This document shows positions 35,968-44,995 of a stretch of DNA of 64,000 bases, piece after piece. The notes below the pieces were generated by a model. That model was given only the letters and a program-made list of their open reading frames with translations. It was not told the DNA's origin and made no database searches. The stretch's first letter is position 1. Each line of letters begins with the position of its first letter. The translations under genes and the position numbers were made by a program. The stretch spans positions 1-64,000 of the forward strand of contig NZ_JAMBLR010000003.1 of the NCBI RefSeq assembly GCF_023336935.1, read 5' to 3'. The DNA comes from Phascolarctobacterium sp. ET69 (GTDB lineage: Bacteria; Bacillota; Negativicutes; Acidaminococcales; Acidaminococcaceae).

Positions 35968-36658
35968 TTATTTCAAAACATTATTTAAAACTGCCTGTGC
36001 GTTGCTGCCGGTGTCGGTGCTTACGGTTTCGTTCAGTACATTAACAGCTTCCTGTAATTGTGCCGGTGTAAGCCTGGTGTTCATGGCCGCGCGGAAGTGC
36101 GAAGTAAGCTGCGGGTTTACGTTGCCGATGCCTGCCAGCGCGCCTACGGTTGCCAGTTCGCGCTGCTGCCAGGTAAGTACGTCGCGTGCAAAAATGTCAT
36201 AAAACAAATGCTCGCGCAGGAATGTGTTGATGATTGGCGCAAATTCGTTGGTTACAACGCGGCCGCTGATGGCGGTCTGGATTTCGGTGCCTTTGGCAAG
36301 GCGGGCAGCGCACAATGTCGCCCGGTTTAAGCATTACAGGCTTTTTGCCCCATTCCTGCGTCCAGCCGGTGCCTTCGGTAACAATTAAGGTCTGGCCCAT
36401 TTCGTGGATATGCCAGTAAGTGCGTGCGCCGGGGCTGAAGGTAACAGTGGCGGCATAACTTTTGGAAGGTGCCTGCGGCCCGTAAAGGGCAGCCGTTACA
36501 ACTTCGCCGGTAAAATGTTCGCTTCCGGCAGATTTTACTTCCAGTTTCTGCGGACTCTTTACGGTTTGGTGCAGCAGCGCGCTTTCTGCCGCAAAGGCGG
36601 GAACTGCCATAGCCGTAATTGCGGCGGCAAGCGCCAGTGTTTTAAAAATCCTGTTCAT
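35968..36658 (-). pseudogene. exported cupin joined out of frame to a carboxymuconolactone-decarboxylase fragment
   Basis: From 36658 a signal peptide (ends VPAFA-AES) leads into a cupin with WHIHEMGQTLIVTEG and KPGDIVRCPP. There the homology stops, although intact cupins continue with a KHWHGA-type metal-binding strand. One base out of frame, the sequence becomes the C-terminal part of a CMD protein (RLAKGTEIQTAISG through the end at 35968). The junction is at about 36298-36310, in the repeat-like CGCCCG tract. The simplest reading is a deletion that fused two adjacent genes and removed the cupin's second metal motif and the CMD N-terminus. A frameshift could still make a hybrid, but I expect it to be non-functional. 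The ATG at 36658 follows AAAGGAGC. Confidence 0.75.
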
Positions 36659-36691
36659 AAAAGCTCCTTTCTTTCTGCGCAATGCAGCAAA

Positions 36692-37861
36692 TTATTTATA
36701 TGATTTCTGGTAGATGCCGATAACGTCTTCTTTGGTAAGCGCAACGCGGTCGCAGGCGAACAGGCCGCCCATCGGGCCCATGGCGTTGTCTGCCATTTTG
36801 GGGAATTCCTCCGGCGTAATGCCGTAATCGCTCATTTTAAGGTCTGCCACGCCGCAGTCTTCCAAAAGTTTTTGCAGTACTGTTAAAAAGTCTTCCGGTT
36901 TATCGGCGTTTTCCATGCCCATGGCTTTTGCCATGCGGATAAAGCGTTCATCACAGGCATGGTGGGAAATTACGTTGCCGAAATATGCGCGGCTTAACAT
37001 AATCAGCCCTGCGCCGTGCGGAAGGTTGGGGTGGTAAGCGCTGAGCGCGTGTTCCAGCGAATGCTGGCTGCTGGTGGTGCCTACGCACATTACCGTGCCG
37101 GAAAGAATATTGCCGAAAGCAACGTGCGTTCTTGCTTCAATGTCATTGCCGTCTTTAACGGCGCGTGCCAGATAGCGGCCGACGTTTTCAATGGCGGTGA
37201 TGGCGTACATATCGCTCATAAGGTTGGCGAATTTGGAGATATAACCTTCAAGGCTGTGGCTAAGCGCGTCAAAGCCCTGATAAGCAGTGTAATGTGCCGG
37301 TACGCTTTTCATCAGTTCCGGGTCTTCAATGCACAGTACGGGGAACAGGTCCGGTGTTTTCAGGCCGACTTTTTCGTTCGTTTCTGGGTTGGTAATGACG
37401 CAGCCGGCGTCAGCTTCGCTGCCGGTGCCTGCCGTGGTGCTGATGGCAACGATTGGCAGCGGTTTATTTTTTATGGGCTGCCCTTTGCCGGTGCCGCTTG
37501 CAATGTAATCCCATAAATCGCCGGGATTGGCTGCCATAATGGCAATGGCTTTGGCGCTGTCGATAACACTGCCGCCGCCCAGTGCAACAATAAAATCCGC
37601 GCCCTGCGCTTTAACAAAGGCCGCGCCTTCTATAACGGTTTCCTTCAGCGGGTTGGGCTGAATTTTATCAAAAACGCTTGTGGTTACGCCTGCCTGCGCC
37701 AGTTGGTCTTCGGTGCGGCTTAAATAACCGTTGGCACGGGTTGATTTGCCGTTGGAAATAATAATAACGGCTTTTTTGCCGGGCAGCTGCTGTTTGCCAA
37801 GCTCATTTAAAGTGCCTGCGCCAAATAAGATTTTTGTCGGAACATACATGTTAAAATCCAT
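36692..37861 (-). CDS. iron-containing alcohol dehydrogenase
   Basis: A 389-residue cytoplasmic group III alcohol dehydrogenase with NAD(P)-binding GGGSVIDSAKAIA, TTAGTGSEAD and metal-ligand segments FDALSHSLEG, HSLEHALSAYHPNLPHG. It is closest in feel to butanol/1,3-propanediol-type enzymes that reduce toxic aldehydes. It heads the minus-strand operon and is divergent from a MerR gene across a MerR-type promoter, which suggests induction by aldehydes or related electrophiles (inference). GGGAGGC precedes the ATG. Confidence 0.88.
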   Translation of the reverse strand: MDFNMYVPTKILFGAGTLNELGKQQLPGKKAVIIISNGKSTRANGYLSRTEDQLAQAGVTTSVFDKIQPNPLKETVIEGAAFVKAQGADFIVALGGGSVIDSAKAIAIMAANPGDLWDYIASGTGKGQPIKNKPLPIVAISTTAGTGSEADAGCVITNPETNEKVGLKTPDLFPVLCIEDPELMKSVPAHYTAYQGFDALSHSLEGYISKFANLMSDMYAITAIENVGRYLARAVKDGNDIEARTHVAFGNILSGTVMCVGTTSSQHSLEHALSAYHPNLPHGAGLIMLSRAYFGNVISHHACDERFIRMAKAMGMENADKPEDFLTVLQKLLEDCGVADLKMSDYGITPEEFPKMADNAMGPMGGLFACDRVALTKEDVIGIYQKSYK

Positions 37862-37909
37862 TTTTTATGCCTCCCAAAATAAAATGTTTGCTTATTTGTG
37901 GTTATATGC

Positions 37910-37915
37910 TATAAT
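37910..37915 (+). promoter_or_regulatory. -10 element of the first merR gene
   Basis: TATAAT (37910-37915), with TTGCTT 16 bases upstream (37888-37893). Transcription from it would cross the divergent MerR-type operator. Confidence 0.5.
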
Positions 37916-37935
37916 CAACTTGTAAGTTTAAGTAA

Positions 37936-37966
37936 ATTGTATAAGTTAAAGCGCACTTTAAGTCAA
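37936..37966 (-). promoter_or_regulatory. MerR-type promoter (19-bp spacer) of the alcohol dehydrogenase operon
   Basis: On the minus strand: TTGACT (37961-37966), a 19-base spacer and TACAAT (37936-37941). The spacer region contains a dyad TTAAAG-TGCG-CTTTAA. An overlong spacer with a central dyad is the standard MerR operator design. Confidence 0.8.
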
Positions 37967-38003
37967 TGGCAAAATTGTGAACTTTTTAAGGGAGTGATAA
38001 AAA

Positions 38004-38474
38004 ATGTTTTATACTGTCGGTGAAATGGCTAAAATTTTAAACACCACGCCTTCCACTTTGCGCTACTATGATAAAGAAGGCCTGCTTCCGTTTGTGGAGC
38101 GCAGCGAAAGCGGCATCCGCATGTTTAAGGACAGCGACTATGAATGGCTGCTTGTTATCGACTGTTTAAAAAATACCGGCATGGGCATTAAAGATATCAA
38201 ACGGTTTATCGAAATGGTTATTGCCGGTGACAGCACCATTAAAGAACGTTTGCAGATGATTATCCGCCAGCGCGAAAGCGTTAAGGAACAGATGGAAAAA
38301 TTACAGCAGACAATGGATGTGCTGGATTATAAAGTATGGTATTACAGCACTGCCGATAAAGCGGGCACAACTTCGGTGCCGCGCAATATGCCGGAAGAAG
38401 AAGTGCCGGAAAACCTGCGCGCTGCCCGCCGCCGCTTAAAAATAATCCATGCCAAGGCCGACGATTTAAATTAA
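38004..38474 (+). CDS. MerR-family transcriptional regulator (first)
   Basis: A 156-residue regulator. The winged-helix DNA-binding part is YTVGEMAKILNTTPSTLRYYDKEGLLPF (about 3-30) and ends near 70, followed by a dimerisation helix (ERLQMIIRQRESVKEQMEKLQQTMDVLDYKVWYY, about 85-118). The family bends promoters with 19-bp spacers to activate them. There is no metal-binding cysteine set, so an organic ligand is likely. It probably controls the divergent operon and perhaps the other six similar promoters. Confidence 0.9.
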   Translation: MFYTVGEMAKILNTTPSTLRYYDKEGLLPFVERSESGIRMFKDSDYEWLLVIDCLKNTGMGIKDIKRFIEMVIAGDSTIKERLQMIIRQRESVKEQMEKLQQTMDVLDYKVWYYSTADKAGTTSVPRNMPEEEVPENLRAARRRLKIIHAKADDLN

Positions 38475-38484
38475 AAGGCAAACA

Positions 38485-38518
38485 AAAAAGCAGAAACGCA
38501 AATGCGTTTCTGCTTTTT
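38485..38518. terminator. bidirectional terminator between merR and ppx
   Basis: A 16-bp perfect stem AAAAAGCAGAAACGCA/TGCGTTTCTGCTTTTT (38485-38500 with 38503-38518). Confidence 0.92.
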
Positions 38519-38528
38519 GTTTTTATGT

Positions 38529-40055
38529 TCAATCTTCCGTTACTTTAAAATGCAGCGGTTTGCCGAAAGTTTTAAAGAACCATTTTAAATGTGCGCGTAT
38601 TTGGTGCAGTTCAATAACGGGGTTGCCGTGTTCTTTCAGTTCCAAAAAGGCGCCTTCGTTATTTATTCCGGCGCGTGTAATGCTTAAAATACCGGTCTGC
38701 GTGTAATCAAGGCTTTCGGCCAGGGCCAAAAGCAGCGCCAGCCTGCTTACAGTCTGCCAGTTGTTTTCCGTAAGCATGGTCATATACAGCGGGTCGCGCG
38801 AAAAATAGCTTTTGGAAATACCATTATGCCAGCCTGCAACGGCCGAAGCCAGCAGCTGCTCTTTATGCGTAAGCCCGAAAAGCTTCGCGTTTTGAATCAT
38901 ATAGGCACTGTGGCGCGCGTGGCTGTAAAAGTTAATGGTAATGCCTATGTCGTGCAGCAGCGCTGCCGTTTTAAGCAGGCGGCGACAGTTTTTGCCAAGC
39001 CCGTGCAGCGGTTTCCAGGCATCAAACATGGTCAGCGCCAGATTGGTAATATGGTGGCTGTGCGTGAGGTCGGGCGTGTAAAGGTTTAAAATATTATCCG
39101 TGCTGCGCGCCAGGATATCTTCGGCAATAAGCGGTATGCCGCGTTCTTTGGAATAGTAATCGTAAAACAGCCCTTCGCGCAGGCCGCAGCCGCTGGTTAT
39201 AAGCTGCTTGCTGCCGGTAACTTCAAAAAGCGCGTTAATAATGGCAGCGCCGGCAATGATGATATCGGCGCGGTCGCTGCTGAGTCCTGATATTTTGCGG
39301 CGTTCTTCAAGCGTGCTGTTTTTAAGGCGGTTAAAAATGCCGCGGAAGGCCTGCACCGTTAATTTATAGTTATGGATTTTTGTTGTGGGGTATTTTGTGG
39401 CGCGCTGGTGCATTTTGCCAATGGTACGCGCCGTGCCGCCTACGCCGATAAGCGGAAGCTTGGGCTGTTTCAGCCAGGGGTATTCCGCAAGGCGCGTGCG
39501 CAGAAAGAAGCTCAACTCGCCGTAAACGGAAGAACTTACGGTGTCGCGTGTATTAAAAAGTGCGGTGGTGTTTACTGCGCCGATAGGAACGGAAACGGAT
39601 TCCAGTATTTTGCGGTCCTGAAACAGAATCAGCTCCGTGCTGCCGCCGCCCAGGTCGAAAATAATGCCGCTGTGGTAGGGAAGGGTGTTGATAACGCCGA
39701 GGTAACTGATATAGGCTTCGGTGTTGCCCGTTATAATGTGCAGGTTAATATCTGTTTCACGCTGTACGAGGCGCGTAAGCTCCGCGCCGTTGCCCGCATT
39801 GCGGATGGCAGCCGTTGCCACGGCAATAATCCTGTCTGCGTGGTACAGTTTGCACATATAGGCAAAGCTTTTCATGGTTTCAATGGTGTCTGTAAACGCC
39901 TGCTGCGTAAGGTTGCCGTTTTTGTCAATTTTCTGGCTCAGGCGCAGGGCTTCTTTCTGGTTGTATACCATGTTATAGGCACCGTTTTTATAAATATGAG
40001 TTATAACAAGGCGCGCTGAGTTAGAACCGATATCTATAATAGCTATCCTCTGCAA
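38529..40055 (-). CDS. ppx: Ppx/GppA phosphatase with C-terminal HD domain (first)
   Basis: A 508-residue ASKHA-fold enzyme. IAIIDIGSNSARLVI at residue 4, the phosphate-binding IFDLGGGSTEL near 138 and GVGGTARTIG near 203 are typical of exopolyphosphatase/guanosine pentaphosphatase. An HD-like segment with LLHDIG follows at about 370. It degrades polyphosphate chains or pppGpp. It is divergent from a second homologue and near ppk. The ~195-bp divergent gap (40056-40250) is AT-rich. Confidence 0.88.
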   Translation of the reverse strand: MQRIAIIDIGSNSARLVITHIYKNGAYNMVYNQKEALRLSQKIDKNGNLTQQAFTDTIETMKSFAYMCKLYHADRIIAVATAAIRNAGNGAELTRLVQRETDINLHIITGNTEAYISYLGVINTLPYHSGIIFDLGGGSTELILFQDRKILESVSVPIGAVNTTALFNTRDTVSSSVYGELSFFLRTRLAEYPWLKQPKLPLIGVGGTARTIGKMHQRATKYPTTKIHNYKLTVQAFRGIFNRLKNSTLEERRKISGLSSDRADIIIAGAAIINALFEVTGSKQLITSGCGLREGLFYDYYSKERGIPLIAEDILARSTDNILNLYTPDLTHSHHITNLALTMFDAWKPLHGLGKNCRRLLKTAALLHDIGITINFYSHARHSAYMIQNAKLFGLTHKEQLLASAVAGWHNGISKSYFSRDPLYMTMLTENNWQTVSRLALLLALAESLDYTQTGILSITRAGINNEGAFLELKEHGNPVIELHQIRAHLKWFFKTFGKPLHFKVTED

Positions 40056-40250
40056 AATACATACCTCCCGTCATTTTACATTCAGTAAAACCGCATAATA
40101 AATATATATTTACCGGAAAAAGTAAAAAATCCTGCAAAAAAACGCATAATTTGTAAAAAGGATGGTAAGGCGCTGTAAAAAAATTGTTAAAGGCAAGGAT
40201 TTAAGGGTGCTGTGTCGAATTAATATATAATGCTTTAATGAGGTGGTCAT

Positions 40251-41804
40251 GTGAGAAAAAAACAATATAAAATTTTTGCAGCAATACATCTCGGCTCTGA
40301 GATGATAAGCATGCAGATTGTGCAGTACCGCAATTTAAACAACATGAAAGTTCTGGAGGAATGCAACCGCCGCGTACGCCTAGGCGAAGAAACCTTCAAA
40401 AACAAAATCATTCCGTTCAGCATGGTAAATGAAATTTGCGAGCTTTTGGTTGGCTTTAAACGCCTGATGACGGAATACGAAGTTGAAGAATACAGCATGC
40501 AGGCAACAACCGCAGTGCGCGAGGCTTTAAACCGCGTGTTCCTGTTAGACCAGATTTATATCAGGACGGGCTTGAAAGTAACGGTTATTGACCTTCCGGA
40601 AGAAATTTATACCAAGTATGCTTCCATACGCCGCACCATGAAGCTTGACGGCCTGACCGGCGTTGACGAGAGCATGCTGATGATGGATATTTCCTCTGGC
40701 GGGCTTGGCATTACTTTTGTAAAAGATAATATTATACGCTACCAGCAGAACCTTAATATCGGCGTTATCCGCGTTAAGGAAAGCTTTAACCGCAATCAGC
40801 GCAGTTCAATGAAGTTCAACCAGGCTCTTGCCGAATACCTTTCAAGTACGATGGGCGCGGTAAGGGACGCGTTGAAAAACGAGCAGATACATTATCTTGT
40901 GCTGACAGGTGCGGAATCGGAACTTCTGCTGCAGATGATGGGCGTTGAATTTAAAGCCGGCGTTATCCGCATTAAAACGGAACAGTTCATGCAGCTGTTT
41001 AAAACCGTGCATGAGCTGAACCTGCCGCAGATTATTAAAGTGTTTAAAATCAACGAAGATGTGGCCGAACTGGTTGTGCCGACAATTTTGCTGTACGAGC
41101 AGCTTCTGGCACTGGTGCCGGTTCAGGAAATTATCCTTACGGATGACCGCTTTATTGACGGCATCTGTCTTTTGCATATCGGACCGAAAGCCAGCAAAGA
41201 TTATGCCGACGAGCTTGAACAGGAGCAGCTCAGCCTCCTGTACAGCATTGGTGAGCGTTACCAGTATGACGAAGCACATTCGCGCCAGGTGGCCAAGCTT
41301 GCCCTTGCCATGTTCGATAAACTCGGCAAACACCACGGGCTTGACAGCCACAGCCGCATTCTTTTGCAGGCAACAGCGCTGCTGCACGATATCGGCAAAT
41401 ACGTTTCGCTGCGCAGCCATTCGCTGTACAGCTATATGCTGATTATGTCGTGCGACATTTTAGGCTTCAGCGAAATGGATAAAAAAATAGTGGCGCTGGC
41501 AAGCTATTACCATGCGCACAGGCTGTTCAGCGGCAAACGCCATGCCGAAGTGGAAGAAATGTCGCAGGAAATTATGCCGCTGGTAGCAAAAATAGCTGCG
41601 CTGGTGCGTCTTGCAGATGCAATGGACCGCAGCTATAAGCAAAAAATCAAAAGCTGCCGCGTTAACGTTAAAAACGGCGTAATGAAGGTGGAAGCCGTTA
41701 CCCTTGAAGATTTGACGATAGAAGAATGGACTTTTGCTTCTAAGGCATCCTTCTTTGAAGAAGTTTACGGATTACAGGCAGTTTTGGAACGGGTGGACAG
41801 ATAA
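40251..41804 (+). CDS. Ppx/GppA-like protein with HD domain (second)
   Basis: A 517-residue relative of the previous gene, translated from GTG behind GAGGTGG. The ASKHA signatures are weaker: the start reads FAAIHLGSEMISMQIVQY and the phosphate loop MMDISSGGLGITF lacks the usual GGGSTE. So catalysis may be altered, or it may act as a sensor. The C-terminal HD part is intact (ALLHDIGKYVSLRSHSLYS). ppk follows immediately after the stop codon, so the two are co-transcribed. Confidence 0.82.
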   Translation: MRKKQYKIFAAIHLGSEMISMQIVQYRNLNNMKVLEECNRRVRLGEETFKNKIIPFSMVNEICELLVGFKRLMTEYEVEEYSMQATTAVREALNRVFLLDQIYIRTGLKVTVIDLPEEIYTKYASIRRTMKLDGLTGVDESMLMMDISSGGLGITFVKDNIIRYQQNLNIGVIRVKESFNRNQRSSMKFNQALAEYLSSTMGAVRDALKNEQIHYLVLTGAESELLLQMMGVEFKAGVIRIKTEQFMQLFKTVHELNLPQIIKVFKINEDVAELVVPTILLYEQLLALVPVQEIILTDDRFIDGICLLHIGPKASKDYADELEQEQLSLLYSIGERYQYDEAHSRQVAKLALAMFDKLGKHHGLDSHSRILLQATALLHDIGKYVSLRSHSLYSYMLIMSCDILGFSEMDKKIVALASYYHAHRLFSGKRHAEVEEMSQEIMPLVAKIAALVRLADAMDRSYKQKIKSCRVNVKNGVMKVEAVTLEDLTIEEWTFASKASFFEEVYGLQAVLERVDR

Positions 41805-43922
41805 ATGGAAAAGAACGAAAAAATTAATCTTAATAAACCGGAATACTTTTTTAACCGCGAACTCAGCTGGTTAAAATTTAACCTGCGCGTACTGCGCGAA
41901 GCCGGCGTAAAAACCACGCCGCTTTTGGAACGCTTGAAATTTGTTGCCATTACTGCGTCTAACCTTGATGAGTTTTTTATGGTGCGCGTGGCAGGCTTGT
42001 GGGACCAGTACGAAAACGGCATTAACAAACGCGACGCGGCAGGGCTTACCGTTAAAGCCCAGCTTGAAGAAATAAGCAAAGCAGCTCATGACCAGATGAA
42101 GCTGTTAAACAAATATCTGCTTTCGCTGGTTAAGGAGCTGCGCGAGGCTGGCATTTACATTTGCCGCGTAAGCGAATTGAGCGAAAAAGGCCGCCGCTGG
42201 CTGGAGGCTTATTATCAGGAAGAAATTTTCCCGGTACTGACGCCGATGGCTGTTGACGCCTCGCGCCCGTTTCCGTTTTTGGCAAACAAAACGCTGAACC
42301 TTGCGGTAGAACTTACCAACCAGGAAGGCGAAGACAGCATGGGTATCGTGCAGGTGCCTTCCGTACTGCCGCGCCTTTTGGAAGTTCCCAGCGAGGAAAA
42401 ACGCAGCTTTGTATTTTTGGAAGACGTTATTAACGAGCATTGCTCCGATTTGTACAGCGGCTGCAAAATTCTGGATGTTGTGCCGTTCCGTATTACGCGC
42501 GACGCCGATTTGGAATTTGACGAGGACGATATCGACAACCTGCTGAAAGAAGTGGAAAAATCCCTGCGTAAACGTACGCGCGGCGCTTCCGTAAGGCTGG
42601 AAATTTACAATAAGGCCAACAGCCGCATCAGAAAATTCCTGCACGATAATCTGGACATTACCGAGCAGGAGGTTTATGAAATTAACGGACCGCTTGACGC
42701 AACCTGCTTCTTTAAATTTGCTTCGCTGCCGGGCATGTGGCCCTGGCTGTATGAGCCATTTGTGCCGCAGCGCCCGCTGGAACTGCCGGACGACAGCGAC
42801 ATCTTTAAAGTTCTGCGTGAACGCGACGTGCTTTTGCACCACCCCTATGAAAGCTTTGACCCGGTAGTTAAATTTGTAAGCGACGCTGCCGACGACCCGA
42901 ACGTACTTGCCATCAAGCAGACGCTTTACCGCGTCAGCGGCAACTCGCCGATAGTTGCAGCACTGGCCCGCGCTGCCGAAAACGGCAAGCAGGTAACGGT
43001 ACTGGTAGAATTAAAAGCGCGCTTTGATGAAGAAAACAATATTATCTGGGCACGCAGGCTTGAAGAAGCAGGCTGCCACGTAATTTACGGTTTGATGGGC
43101 CTTAAAACCCACGCCAAAATTATTCTGGTTGTGCGCAAGGAAGCAGACGGCATTAAGCGTTATGTACACCTTGGCACAGGCAACTACAACGATAATACGG
43201 CCAAACTTTATACCGATATGGGCCTGATGACGGCCAATGATCAGTTTGGCAGCGATGCTTCGGCGTTCTTCAATGTGCTGTCCGGTTATTCGGACCCGCC
43301 GGTATGGAACAAACTGGTTATGGCTCCGCTCGGACTGCGCAAAAAGATTTATGAACTTATCGACAACGAAATCAGCATTGTTAAAAAAGGCGGTACCGGG
43401 CATATCATTGCCAAAATGAACTCGCTGATTGACTACCCCGTTATTCAGAAACTGTACGAGGCTTCCATGGCGGGCGTTAAAATAGACCTTATCATCCGCG
43501 GTATCTGCGGCCTGCGCGCTGGCATGGACGGCATCAGCGACAACATTACCGTACGCAGCATTGTCGGCAGGCAGCTGGAACACAGCCGTATTTTCTGGTT
43601 CCAGGGAGGCGGCAAGGAACAGCTTTTCCTCTCCAGTGCAGACTGGATGCCGCGTAACCTTAACGACCGCGTTGAACTGTTCTTCCCGGTTGAAACGCCG
43701 GCGCATATCGAGCGTATTAAAAAAGTGCTTGATTTGTACCTGCGCGATAACGTCGGCGCGCACATGATGCAATCCAACGGCACTTACCGCCGCGTTACCA
43801 ACCGCCTGGAACCTGTTGGCGCGCAGAGTACGCTGTATGAATGGGCACTTTTAACGGCAGCTGCCGACAAGATTCCCATGCAGGACCGCCTGCGCCCGAT
43901 GTATGACCGCGACAAAGCATAA
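41805..43922 (+). CDS. ppk1: polyphosphate kinase 1
   Basis: A 705-residue enzyme that makes polyphosphate from ATP. The N-terminal PPK_N region (FNRELSWLKFNLRVL), the long middle domain and the two phospholipase-D-like catalytic domains are complete. His436 in LKTHAK and His455 in YVHLGTGNYND match the phosphorylated histidines of E. coli PPK (435 and 454). The start ATG directly follows the previous stop (TAA-ATG), so translation is coupled to the Ppx-like gene. Confidence 0.97.
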   Translation: MEKNEKINLNKPEYFFNRELSWLKFNLRVLREAGVKTTPLLERLKFVAITASNLDEFFMVRVAGLWDQYENGINKRDAAGLTVKAQLEEISKAAHDQMKLLNKYLLSLVKELREAGIYICRVSELSEKGRRWLEAYYQEEIFPVLTPMAVDASRPFPFLANKTLNLAVELTNQEGEDSMGIVQVPSVLPRLLEVPSEEKRSFVFLEDVINEHCSDLYSGCKILDVVPFRITRDADLEFDEDDIDNLLKEVEKSLRKRTRGASVRLEIYNKANSRIRKFLHDNLDITEQEVYEINGPLDATCFFKFASLPGMWPWLYEPFVPQRPLELPDDSDIFKVLRERDVLLHHPYESFDPVVKFVSDAADDPNVLAIKQTLYRVSGNSPIVAALARAAENGKQVTVLVELKARFDEENNIIWARRLEEAGCHVIYGLMGLKTHAKIILVVRKEADGIKRYVHLGTGNYNDNTAKLYTDMGLMTANDQFGSDASAFFNVLSGYSDPPVWNKLVMAPLGLRKKIYELIDNEISIVKKGGTGHIIAKMNSLIDYPVIQKLYEASMAGVKIDLIIRGICGLRAGMDGISDNITVRSIVGRQLEHSRIFWFQGGGKEQLFLSSADWMPRNLNDRVELFFPVETPAHIERIKKVLDLYLRDNVGAHMMQSNGTYRRVTNRLEPVGAQSTLYEWALLTAAADKIPMQDRLRPMYDRDKA

Positions 43923-43981
43923 CTGGCAGTAAGGCCTGCAATATGGTATAATGTAACATATCAAACAATTGCGAGGCTGAC

Positions 43982-44884
43982 ATGGATACAGAAATTTTAC
44001 AACATATCGGGCATAGCCTGTACAATACCAAACGCTTGAAAGAATGGAAAAGGTACGTTGTTTTCCGTTGCCGCTGCATGCTGCACAGCGAGCAGATTGG
44101 CGGCCTGCTGGATTTCTTTGCGGCAACGCCGCTGCGCCGTGATATGCTGCGCCATACAACAAGTTTTGTGGAGCAGGCGACAAGGCAGTTCTTTTACAAA
44201 AATTCTACCTATGATGAACGCATCAGCCTTGTAAAAGGGCATGTGGAATTTTTGGAAAGCAAGTTAACCGAAGACGCCCTGCGCAGGCTTTATGCAGATG
44301 GCGAAATGCTTCGCCTGTGGGAAGACAGCTACGAAGAAAAGCCGCTGACGCTGGAATTATGGTTTCACGCCGGGCAGCGCAAGGAAGGATGCCTTTCGAT
44401 AGTGCTGATGTGGGATAAAGAAGCGCTGTACCAGATTATGTTCTGGCTGGCGCCCGGCAAAAACGGCGAACCGGCGCTGTGGATTGGCGCATTGCAGGGA
44501 ACTCCCAACGGCTCGGAGGTTATCAAAGGGCTGACCAAAGCCTTTTACGGCTACCGTACCAAAAACCTTATTTTTTACGGTATCCGCAACGTGGCGGCGG
44601 CATTGGGCTGCGAAAGCATTTACGCCGTCAGCAACGAAGGCTATTATGCTATGAACCATATCCGCGTGGACCGCAAACTGAAAACTTCGCTGGATGCCTT
44701 CTGGCAGGAATGTGAAGGAACGCAGCTTGACGACAAGCGTTTTTACAAAATACCTATTCCCGAATACCGAAAATCCATGGAGGAACTGAAGCCTTCCAAA
44801 CGTGCCCAGCACAGAAGGCGCTTTGCCAAAATGGACGAAATGAAAGATGCCGTAGCGGCAAGTTTTGCAAAATATTTAAAATAA
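43982..44884 (+). CDS. DUF535 (VirK/YbjX) family protein
   Basis: A 300-residue soluble protein with the DUF535 pattern, including LWIGALQG, a TKAFYGYRTKNLIFYGIRNVA block and YAVSNEGYYAM near residue 225. Enterobacterial VirK/YbjX members affect the outer membrane and resistance to host peptides, but no activity is established. The C-terminus is strongly basic (KRAQHRRRFAKMDEM). It follows ppk by 59 bases. Confidence 0.82.
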   Translation: MDTEILQHIGHSLYNTKRLKEWKRYVVFRCRCMLHSEQIGGLLDFFAATPLRRDMLRHTTSFVEQATRQFFYKNSTYDERISLVKGHVEFLESKLTEDALRRLYADGEMLRLWEDSYEEKPLTLELWFHAGQRKEGCLSIVLMWDKEALYQIMFWLAPGKNGEPALWIGALQGTPNGSEVIKGLTKAFYGYRTKNLIFYGIRNVAAALGCESIYAVSNEGYYAMNHIRVDRKLKTSLDAFWQECEGTQLDDKRFYKIPIPEYRKSMEELKPSKRAQHRRRFAKMDEMKDAVAASFAKYLK

Positions 44885-44890
44885 TAAATA

Positions 44891-44924
44891 AAACCGGGCT
44901 TTGCTTTAATGCTTGCCCGGTTTT
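44891..44924 (+). terminator. intrinsic terminator of the ppk-DUF535 operon
   Basis: AAACCGGGC (44891-44899) pairs with GCCCGGTTTT (44915-44924). Confidence 0.85.
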
Positions 44925-44958
44925 CAATTAGTTTACTGTTTTTTTAAGCCTTTTTATG

Positions 44959-44964
44959 ATATAA
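44959..44964 (+). promoter_or_regulatory. -10 element of the exported-protein gene
   Basis: TATAAT with flanking AT-rich DNA 32 bases before the start codon at 44996. No consensus -35. Confidence 0.4.
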
Positions 44965-44995
44965 TTAATATATATTTTTGCACGGAGGTAATGAA

